Shown here one piece after another: positions 1 through 4,008 of a DNA stretch of 5,247 nt (within the stretch, counting starts at the first letter, position 1; every line of letters starts with the position of its first letter). Below the pieces are notes generated by a model that saw only the letters and a program-made list of their open reading frames with translations, had not been told where the DNA came from and ran no database searches. Source of the stretch: an uncultured delta proteobacterium (lineage in GTDB: Bacteria > RBG-13-61-14 > DRUE01); the NCBI GenBank assembly GCA_903897985.1, contig CAIUDS010000047.1, positions 1-5,247 of the forward strand. The letters are read 5' to 3'. The position numbers were made by a program, and so were the translations under genes.

Positions 1-156
1 GAACCGGGCCTTGAACACGACCGAGAAAATGAAGGTGAAGACCAGGAGCAGGAGCAGCGGATTGATCACGGTCCAGAAAACCCCGATCAAGCTGCCCACA
101 TACTTGCTGCGCAGGTCCCGCTCAACCATCCGCAATAGCAATTTTACTTCGCGCAT
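1..156 (-). CDS. ABC-2 type polysaccharide export permease (Wzm-like), N-terminal fragment
   Basis: The first 52 codons of a gene that runs off the left edge. The protein opens with a short basic amphipathic stretch, then RDLRSKYVGSLIGVFW, then a long hydrophobic helix (about residues 23-48, including NPLLLLLVFTFIFSVVF). This R-D-L-(K/R)-x-K-Y-x-x-S-x-L-G-x-x-W pattern followed by TM1 is typical of the membrane subunit of ABC-2 transporters that export O-antigen, teichoic acid or other lipid-linked glycans; an ATPase subunit (Wzt) would be expected beyond the edge. The ATG at 154-156 is preceded by GGCGGG at short spacing. An in-frame TTG at 166-168 sits 3 nt after AGGGAGA and is a less likely alternative start. 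It lies 102 nt downstream of the methyltransferase in the same orientation, so a shared glycan pathway is likely. The substrate cannot be told from this fragment. Confidence 0.85.
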   Translation of the reverse strand, partial: MREVKLLLRMVERDLRSKYVGSLIGVFWTVINPLLLLLVFTFIFSVVFKARF

Positions 157-182
157 GAATCCCGCCAAAAATCTCCCTGGTT

Positions 183-241
183 AAAATATCATTTCCCGGG
201 CAAAAACACAACGGCCGGTTTTGTCAATATTTCCAAATATT
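183..241 (-). promoter_or_regulatory. Possible promoter/operator region before the ABC permease
   Basis: Read on the minus strand, the 102-nt gap between the methyltransferase stop and the permease start contains a perfect 7-bp dyad around GG (AATATTTGGAAATATT, 226-241) overlapping a consensus -35 hexamer TTGACA (222-227). No -10 box lies 16-18 nt further on (that position reads TTTGCC). The closest alternative pair is TTGTGT (206-211) with TATTTT (183-188), weak at both ends. The dyad could be an operator or a weak hairpin. The permease may simply be read through from upstream; I cannot place a promoter with confidence. Confidence 0.25.
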
Positions 242-258
242 TAGAGATACAAATGGAA

Positions 259-996
259 TTAATGGTTCCCGCCCGGTTTTTTCAGGATCGCGAACAGGGA
301 CATGCCGAAGGGGAGATTGATCCATGAGCGCGTGCCCTGCTGGATAAAGGCCCAAAGCAGGAGCCGATTGATCCATCGCGGCGGGAGCTTGTCTTCGAGA
401 CGGTTGTTCTTGCCGATGCCGAAGGCGGACCGGAGTTGGCGATAAATCAGGATGGAAAAAAACGGCATCGAGTTCACATAGTTAAGGAAAACCATTTCCA
501 GCCCGGCCTGTTGCGCGAGCATTTGCAGCCGGTCTTTCTTGTATCGCCGCTTATGTCCGACCGCCCGGTCCCAGTCGCTGAAGAGCAGGGGGAAGGCCGG
601 AACATTCAGGAAAATGTATCCGCCCGGACGGGTGATCCGTTTAAATTCCTTTAGCGCGACCAGGTCGTCGTCCAAATGCTCGATCAGGTCCAGCGCCAAA
701 GTTGCATCCGCAGCCTCGTCCGCAAAGGGCAGAAAGCGCGCATCCGAGCGGACCATGTGGGTCTTGTCAAGGGAAACCTCGGGATCGAAATAAAGGTCGC
801 ATCCTACGGCGTCATATTCCGGCCTGAGTTCGTCCAGCATGATCCCGGTGCCGGCGCCGGCTTCAATCACCTTGATTTTCCCGGCGGCTCCGGGCAGCAA
901 CCGCGGCAGCCAGCGCCGCACCAAGTCCCGGCGGGCGCGATAAAAAAAATGCTCCTTTTCGATCTGGGCGAAGAGATAAATCTCCTCGGATTTCAT
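259..996 (-). CDS. SAM-dependent methyltransferase (class I) of a glycan cluster
   Basis: A 245-aa protein with the class I Rossmann methyltransferase signature. Motif I is VIEAGAGTG (residues 43-51), the SAM-ribose acid is D67 (VGCDLY), a SDARFLPF segment (84-91) corresponds to the adenine-contact loop, and LALDLIEHLDDD (100-111) is the post-III motif. After the core comes DWDRAVGHKRRY, the W-D-x-x-x-G-H-x-R-R-Y segment common in methyltransferases beside glycan genes. The C-terminus has hydrophobic stretches (MPFFSILIY, LLLWAFI) that could lie against the membrane. I chose ATG 994-996; the frame stays open to 1071, but that extension overlaps the glycosyltransferase 3' end and is low-complexity (SSSGRPSSSS). 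The start lies 7 nt after the glycosyltransferase stop, with no clear Shine-Dalgarno, implying coupled translation. It probably methylates a sugar or lipid intermediate; the acceptor is unknown. Confidence 0.85.
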   Translation of the reverse strand: MKSEEIYLFAQIEKEHFFYRARRDLVRRWLPRLLPGAAGKIKVIEAGAGTGIMLDELRPEYDAVGCDLYFDPEVSLDKTHMVRSDARFLPFADEAADATLALDLIEHLDDDLVALKEFKRITRPGGYIFLNVPAFPLLFSDWDRAVGHKRRYKKDRLQMLAQQAGLEMVFLNYVNSMPFFSILIYRQLRSAFGIGKNNRLEDKLPPRWINRLLLWAFIQQGTRSWINLPFGMSLFAILKKPGGNH

Positions 997-1003
997 GCGC
1001 GTT

Positions 1004-1939
1004 TCAGGCTTTCTCCACCGGCGGGAATTCGCGCTTGATGATGAAGGTCGGCCGCTGCTTGACCTCGTCATAGACCCGGGCCAGGTATTCGCCCAGGATC
1101 CCGATTGCGATTAACTGGACGCCGCCGAGGAAGAACAAACTTACCGCCACGGTGGTGAACCCGGGCACCACCGCGATGTGCAGCAGCCTCAAGACCAGCA
1201 GCGACAGGCCATAGAGGAAACAGAGGGCGCTCACGACCAGGCCCGAGACCCAGGTCAATTGCAGGGGTTTGTGGCTGAAGCTGAAAATCGCGTCCAGCGC
1301 GTAAGCCGTCAGCTTATAAATGCTCCATTTGGTCTCCCCGCCCACCCGTTCCTCCCGGTCATACCAGACCTCCGTCTGCTTGAAACCGACCCAACTCCGA
1401 AGCCCGGGAAGATAACGATGCTTCTCGGGCAGGGCCACTAACTGGTCCACCACCATCCGGTCCATCAAGGCGAAACCGCCCCGCACCGGGATTGGAAAAT
1501 CGCAGAGCCAGATGAAGAGCTTATTGAACAGTTGCAGCCCCAGCTTTTTGAGCCCCCGCTCCGGCCTGGTCTTGCGCGCGCCGATCACAACCTGATAGCC
1601 TTCCTTCCATTTCTTCAGCAGCTCCGCGACCAGCTCCGGCGGGTCCTGCAAGTCCGCGTCCATGGTCAGGACCGCCTTGCCCCGGGCACGGCTCAGGCCC
1701 GCGCTTACCGCGAAATACTGGCCGAAGTTGCGGGACAACTCGATCAGCCGCGCCCGCGGGTCCTTCCGGCAGTAGGCCTCGATCAACTCCGCGGTCCGGT
1801 CCTTGGAGCCGTCATTGACAAACACCAACTCGTAGTCAATCCCCGCCAGCGCCTTTTCCAGCCGCGCAAAAATCACCCCAAGGATTTCTTCCTCGTTATA
1901 CACCGGGATCACAACCGACAGTTCCGGAATTTGCTTCAT
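1004..1939 (-). CDS. Family 2 glycosyltransferase, DPM1/GtrB-like, membrane-anchored
   Basis: A 311-aa GT-A fold glycosyltransferase of family 2, polyprenyl-phosphate sugar synthase-like. It starts with LSVVIPVYNEEE (7-18), then FVNDGSKDRT (40-49) for nucleotide binding, the metal-binding DADLQDPPE (94-102), RGGFALMDR (153-161), YLPGLRSWVGF (177-187) and RVGGETKWS (198-206). Two membrane helices follow (about 228-252 and 260-284), with the GGVQL...GEYLARVYDEVKQRP signature between 272 and 297. Length and order match GtrB/ArnC-like enzymes that load a sugar from a nucleotide donor onto undecaprenyl phosphate at the inner membrane face. ATG 1937-1939 is chosen because the homology starts at once after it; the open extension to 2020 runs into the intergenic repeat. 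It is first in the operon, before the methyltransferase. The donor sugar cannot be read from the sequence. Confidence 0.93.
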   Translation of the reverse strand: MKQIPELSVVIPVYNEEEILGVIFARLEKALAGIDYELVFVNDGSKDRTAELIEAYCRKDPRARLIELSRNFGQYFAVSAGLSRARGKAVLTMDADLQDPPELVAELLKKWKEGYQVVIGARKTRPERGLKKLGLQLFNKLFIWLCDFPIPVRGGFALMDRMVVDQLVALPEKHRYLPGLRSWVGFKQTEVWYDREERVGGETKWSIYKLTAYALDAIFSFSHKPLQLTWVSGLVVSALCFLYGLSLLVLRLLHIAVVPGFTTVAVSLFFLGGVQLIAIGILGEYLARVYDEVKQRPTFIIKREFPPVEKA

Positions 1940-1948
1940 TTTCGCGTC

Positions 1949-1977
1949 AGTATAACCTAATCTGCAGCTATGAGCAA
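1949..1977 (-). promoter_or_regulatory. Candidate promoter of the glycosyltransferase operon
   Basis: On the minus strand TTGCTC (1972-1977) is separated by 17 nt from TATACT (1949-1954, five of six matches to TATAAT). Only 9 nt (GACGCGAAA) lie between the -10 box and the ATG at 1939, so transcription would begin at or within a few bases of the start codon. No Shine-Dalgarno precedes that ATG, which fits a leaderless or nearly leaderless message. The -35 box is poor, so this is a prediction from one good hexamer and good spacing. Confidence 0.4.
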
Positions 1978-2013
1978 GGAGCAAGCCCAATCTTGCCCAC
2001 CCCCAGTTTTTCG

Positions 2014-2059
2014 TGCGCAACTGCGCACTTTGGATTGCGGCGTCCGCGACGCCGCTTTA
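2014..2059 (+). repeat. REP-like hairpin unit, left copy
   Basis: The unit consists of a short GCGC dyad (GTGCGCA-AC-TGCGCAC, 2013-2028), then CTTTGGATTGCGG, then a hairpin with a perfect 8-bp stem and 3-nt loop: GCGGCGTC (2037-2044), CGC, GACGCCGC (2048-2055), ending in TTTA. It is the counterpart in inverted orientation of the unit at 2091-2136. Confidence 0.7.
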
Positions 2060-2090
2060 AATCCCTGATCCAGTTCGCAAGCAAAGCTGC

Positions 2091-2136
2091 AAAAAGCGGT
2101 GGCGCTGCCACCGCAGTCCAAAGCGCTTTCAGCGCA
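2091..2136 (-). repeat. REP-like hairpin unit, right copy (inverted)
   Basis: Read on the minus strand: TGCGCTGAAAGCGC, then CTTTGGACTGCGG, then a perfect 8-bp hairpin (GCGGTGGC, loop AGC, GCCACCGC; plus-strand arms 2096-2103 and 2107-2114), then a T run. Compared with the left copy, 25 of 32 positions agree across the TTTGGA-to-hairpin core. Four of the seven differences form two compensatory base-pair changes in the stem (C-G to T-A and T-A to G-C), so the structure is kept while the sequence drifts. Confidence 0.7.
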
Positions 2137-2247
2137 AATTGATTGAATTTATTAGGAAGATCAAAAACTGGGGGTGGGCAAGGCAAGCCCGATTGGGTGC
2201 GGTGAGTTGCCACCGGTTTTATTGGACACGAAATTGGCTTAAACTTG

Positions 2248-2265
2248 TCCTCGTGAAAACGGGGA
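2248..2265 (+). repeat. Small hairpin with GAAA loop
   Basis: TCCTCGT (2248-2254) pairs with ACGGGGA (2259-2265) with one G-T wobble, closing a GAAA (GNRA-type) tetraloop. No T run follows on either strand, so it is not a typical terminator. Its role is unknown; it may be a repeat remnant. Confidence 0.35.
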
Positions 2266-2284
2266 TTGAATTCAGCAGGGCTTG

Positions 2285-2331
2285 TCCTCCGTAGCCTCTG
2301 CCTGCTCGAACATTCAGTCGGCGAAGGAGGA
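2285..2331. repeat. TCCTCC/GGAGGA imperfect hairpin
   Basis: TCCTCCGTAGCC (2285-2296) faces GGCGAAGGAGGA (2320-2331), giving 6 + 3 paired bases around a 3-nt internal mismatch, with a 23-nt loop. A GCTT/AAGC extension lies just outside with one bulged base. This looks like a further intergenic palindrome family distinct from the element at 1986-2197. No function is evident. Confidence 0.4.
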
Positions 2332-2364
2332 AGCAGACAGAATGGGGCGGGACGATAAAATCTT

Positions 2365-2394
2365 AAAAAAACCGGGCAAACTCCTTAGGCCTGG
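2365..2394 (-). terminator. Candidate rho-independent terminator after the PIN toxin gene
   Basis: On the minus strand CCAGGC (2389-2394) and GCCCGG (2372-2377) form a 6-bp stem with one A/C mismatch around an 11-nt loop, followed directly by seven T residues (2365-2371). It lies about 80 nt beyond the toxin stop codon and would end the two-gene operon. The stem is short and imperfect, so efficiency is uncertain. Confidence 0.45.
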
Positions 2395-2407
2395 ACTTGA
2401 AGCCAAG

Positions 2408-2449
2408 GGATCAAGCATGACCTTAACTTTATACTTTAGACCTGACCCC
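2408..2449. repeat. GGGTCA/TGACCC-type repeat, left copy
   Basis: GGGATCA (2408-2414) opposes TGACCC (2443-2448) with one bulged base. Between them are tandem ACTTTA words (AACTTTATACTTTAG) flanked by two GACCT words. CCTGACCC at 2441-2448 recurs at 3990-3997 on the far side of the toxin module in the same orientation. It resembles the GGGTCAGG...TGACCC intergenic palindromes I know from many environmental bacterial genomes; this attribution is from memory. Confidence 0.4.
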
Positions 2450-2475
2450 GCCGGCTCATTCATGACTGACCCAGC

Positions 2476-2895
2476 TCATGACCCTGGTTTTCGGCTGTAT
2501 TCGGTAATAATCTGTAGACCGTCTATTAATTCGAAATCATTGGCGTTGTGCGTTACCAGCGGGACGGAATGGCGCAAAGCGCAAGCCGCAATCCAGGCGT
2601 CGTTAGAAGAGATCGGCCTGCCCTTGCGTTTCCGTGCCGCAACAACCATGCCATAATGCCTTGCTATCTCATGATCATAGGGTATAACAACAAAATTTCG
2701 TAGTGTGGTCTCCAATTTTTTTCGCTTCTGTTCACCCCATCGATCTTTTTCCGCCCCATAATAGAGTTCCCCCACGGTTATGAAAGAGATGGCGAGTAAT
2801 TTTCCTTGTAGATGAGGTTGATATGATTGAGCAAGGGTGTGCCCTTTCATAATGTAAGATACAATATTGGTATCAAGTACAACCTTGGAGAGCAT
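2476..2895 (-). CDS. vapC: PIN-domain ribonuclease toxin, VapC/FitB type
   Basis: A 139-aa single PIN domain, full length for VapC toxins. The acidic metal-binding residues are in place: D8 in VVLDTNIVSYIMKG, E43 in ITVGELYYGAE, D99 in SSNDAWIAA, and the T-x-N-x-x-D-F segment (115-121, N117/D120) near the end. The LDTNIVSYIMKG opening and the I-S-x-x-D-x-W-I-A-A motif match the VapC4-5/FitB-like branch, Mg2+-dependent RNases that usually cut tRNA or rRNA and are held inactive by a cognate antitoxin. Its ATG overlaps the stop of the upstream 328-aa gene by one base (TAATG), so translation is coupled, and AGGAGG lies 12 nt before the start inside that gene. No short AbrB, MazE or RHH antitoxin is present, so the 328-aa protein is the expected antitoxin. 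The RNA target is unknown. Confidence 0.92.
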   Translation of the reverse strand: MLSKVVLDTNIVSYIMKGHTLAQSYQPHLQGKLLAISFITVGELYYGAEKDRWGEQKRKKLETTLRNFVVIPYDHEIARHYGMVVAARKRKGRPISSNDAWIAACALRHSVPLVTHNANDFELIDGLQIITEYSRKPGS

Positions 2896-2913
2896 TATTT
2901 GTTGCCCCCTCCT
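2893..2913 (-). promoter_or_regulatory. Stop-start overlap and internal RBS coupling antitoxin-like gene to vapC
   Basis: The minus-strand sequence reads AGGAGGGGG, then CAACAAA, then TAATG, where TAA ends the upstream gene and ATG starts vapC. The purine-rich site is a strong anti-16S match lying in the last codons (GGGN) of the upstream gene. The arrangement makes toxin synthesis depend on ribosomes finishing the partner. Confidence 0.7.
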
Positions 2914-3881
2914 GCAAGACTTTGCCGGCGAAGCTCTTGCACTGCTTCCTCAAAGCCATCATCCAGTTCTCCAGGCCAAGAACCAAAAAGAATTGCTATA
3001 TCCGTAATGGGCCCAACGCCTTGTGCTTCAGCCAACTCATCCAGACTTGGTGAATACCAGAAATCGGAAGGGAGTGGGGATCCTTGCGGAAGAAGTTCAG
3101 TTTGCTCTTCTTCCTTTTCTTCAAGCCTTTGTATGTCATTAATCTTGATGCTACCGATCCGACCAGTGGTTGGGTCTTCTTTTGCTTCTCCCACTATGCG
3201 CACAAAATGCAAGATATTTTCTAAGACTTCGTCCTTTTGATCATCATCAAAAAGGCAGAGTACCGGCTCTCCAGTTGATGGGTGAACGCGGCAGCGTGTG
3301 CCATGTTCTTTGAAATCCGCCATAAGTAGCCTCCCTTCAATGGTTCTCGTATTTACCTGAGGGGCTTGAATACGCTCTTTGATTCTCTGATAACCATCCA
3401 ATGTATAAGTCGTGGTTAGTGATTGCTGTCGATGATTCAAGGTAAAAGCAATTGTGCTGACACCTTTCTCGAAAAGAACTCCAATATCCCGCCATGCCAA
3501 TAGAACGCCGGAGTCAAATCCCGGAGGAGGTGTTTGAACAGGCTGTTGGATGATATTAAGGCCTGACATCGTTTTTTCCAGAATCTGATTACCAAAATCA
3601 TCATTGAAAGAAAAAGTTTGCTCTCTCCGGTCAAATCCAAGTACTGTTGCATTACTTCCATGAGTTAACAGGACAAGATCAAGGGCAATTTCCTCCTTCA
3701 AACTCTTCTGTCGCGCCCCGCGCCGCTGGCTGTCTGCTTCACCTCTCAGGACCATGCCCATCCTATGCAATGCCTTGCTGAATTGATTAAGAAACATAAG
3801 CAATTGCGAAACGCTTATCCGCCCCGATCCGATGCTGCTTCCCTCTAATTTTACTTTCAGTAATGGATCATGTTCTTGCAT
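2895..3881 (-). CDS. Large putative antitoxin/partner of the PIN toxin (328 aa, uncharacterised family)
   Basis: I do not know a named function. It resembles conserved hypothetical proteins of about 300 aa that, from memory, often precede PIN-domain genes. Three parts can be seen. Residues 1-165 are a mixed alpha/beta region opening with LLKVKLEGSSIGSGRISVSQ and including LDLVLLTHGSNATVLGF. Residues 178-253 form a beta-rich, OB-like segment (RTIEGRLLMADFKEHGTRCR, then VRIVGEAKEDPTTGRIGSIK). After an acidic linker (254-265), the tail 278-320 has LDELAEAQGVGPITD, FGSWPGELDDGFEEAV and a basic ELRRQ end, which looks like the toxin-binding tail of short antitoxins. The start at 3879-3881 follows AAGGAGA at ideal spacing. 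It probably binds and blocks VapC and may autoregulate the operon or sense nucleic acid through the OB-like part; both roles are inferred. Confidence 0.8.
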   Translation of the reverse strand: MQEHDPLLKVKLEGSSIGSGRISVSQLLMFLNQFSKALHRMGMVLRGEADSQRRGARQKSLKEEIALDLVLLTHGSNATVLGFDRREQTFSFNDDFGNQILEKTMSGLNIIQQPVQTPPPGFDSGVLLAWRDIGVLFEKGVSTIAFTLNHRQQSLTTTYTLDGYQRIKERIQAPQVNTRTIEGRLLMADFKEHGTRCRVHPSTGEPVLCLFDDDQKDEVLENILHFVRIVGEAKEDPTTGRIGSIKINDIQRLEEKEEEQTELLPQGSPLPSDFWYSPSLDELAEAQGVGPITDIAILFGSWPGELDDGFEEAVQELRRQSLAGGGNK

Positions 3882-3887
3882 GACTAA

Positions 3888-3894
3888 TCTCCTT
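3888..3894 (-). promoter_or_regulatory. Strong ribosome binding site of the 328-aa gene
   Basis: AAGGAGA on the minus strand, with 6-7 nt (TTAGTC) to the ATG at 3881. It fixes the start codon. It contrasts with the glycan genes further left, which lack Shine-Dalgarno sites. No convincing promoter could be placed between this site and 4008, although the stretch is AT-rich. Confidence 0.7.
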
Positions 3895-3961
3895 TCTTTT
3901 TATTTCAATATCAAAGGGCTATATTTTTATTTTCATTCCCGGTTTCGATGATTTGCTTTTT

Positions 3962-3998
3962 AGGGTCAGAACTTGAGTTATAATTAAGCCCTGACCCT
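3962..3998. repeat. GGGTCAG/CTGACCC palindrome, right copy
   Basis: AGGGTCAG (3962-3969) and CTGACCCT (3991-3998) form a perfect 8-bp inverted repeat around a 21-nt loop (AACTTGAGTTATAATTAAGCC). It begins 10 nt past the stop of the AT-rich gene on its right and ends about 80 nt before the start of the 328-aa gene. It could serve as a weak transcript-end hairpin, but no T run follows, so a REP-like intergenic repeat is the better reading. It belongs with the copy at 2408-2449. Confidence 0.6.
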
Positions 3999-4008
3999 CT
4001 GGGTTTCC

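Larger units (their letters stand above)
1986..2197. repeat. Nested palindromic element (MITE- or BIME-like)
   Basis: A perfect 20-bp inverted repeat, CTTGCCCACCCCCAGTTTTT at 1992-2011 and its complement at 2163-2182, closes the element. An outer CCCAATC (1986-1992) / GATTGGG (2191-2197) pair extends it, with a 9-nt interruption on the right side. Inside are two opposed copies of a GC-rich hairpin unit. GCAAGCCC stands outside the ends in direct orientation (1981-1988 and 2183-2190) and might be a target duplication, though a 3-nt gap on the left makes this imperfect. No transposase is encoded, so it would be a non-autonomous element or a large REP pair. An 81-codon open frame across it is judged spurious. 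Confidence 0.75.
1940..2475. other. Gene-free intergenic stretch rich in palindromes
   Basis: No convincing gene is seen in these 536 nt. From left to right they hold the glycosyltransferase promoter candidate, a ~212-bp nested palindrome (1986-2197), a GAAA-loop hairpin (2248-2265), a TCCTCC/GGAGGA hairpin (2285-2331), a minus-strand terminator-like hairpin (2365-2394) and a GGGTCA/TGACCC repeat (2408-2449). CTTGTCCTC occurs twice in direct orientation (2244-2252 and 2281-2289). The density of inverted repeats is much higher than in the flanking genes. Confidence 0.7.

Noticed and set aside
199..227. Standard sigma-70 promoter using TTGACA at 222-227
   Set aside because: At 17-nt spacing the -10 position reads TTTGCC; the next AT-rich hexamer is about 33 nt away.
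997..1071. N-terminal extension of the methyltransferase
   Set aside because: The extra 25 residues are Ser/Arg-rich, overlap the glycosyltransferase 3' end in another frame, and precede the natural MKSEEIYLF start.
436..1960. Several plus-strand open frames of 72-142 codons
   Set aside because: They are antisense shadows of the GC-rich methyltransferase and glycosyltransferase genes, which carry complete family motifs on the minus strand.
1940..2020. N-terminal extension of the glycosyltransferase
   Set aside because: It runs into the repeat element, and the family's N-terminal strand starts right after the ATG at 1937-1939.
1968..2213. 81-codon minus-strand open frame
   Set aside because: It is a translation of the nested palindrome itself, with no RBS and a low-complexity product; the DNA-level inverted repeats explain the sequence fully.
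2282..2656. 124-codon plus-strand open frame
   Set aside because: It begins in intergenic repeats and runs antisense through vapC; the vapC reading has intact PIN motifs and this frame has none.
3437..3661. 74-codon minus-strand open frame within the 328-aa gene
   Set aside because: It is out of frame with a gene that has a strong RBS, coupling to vapC and coherent domains; no independent signal was found.
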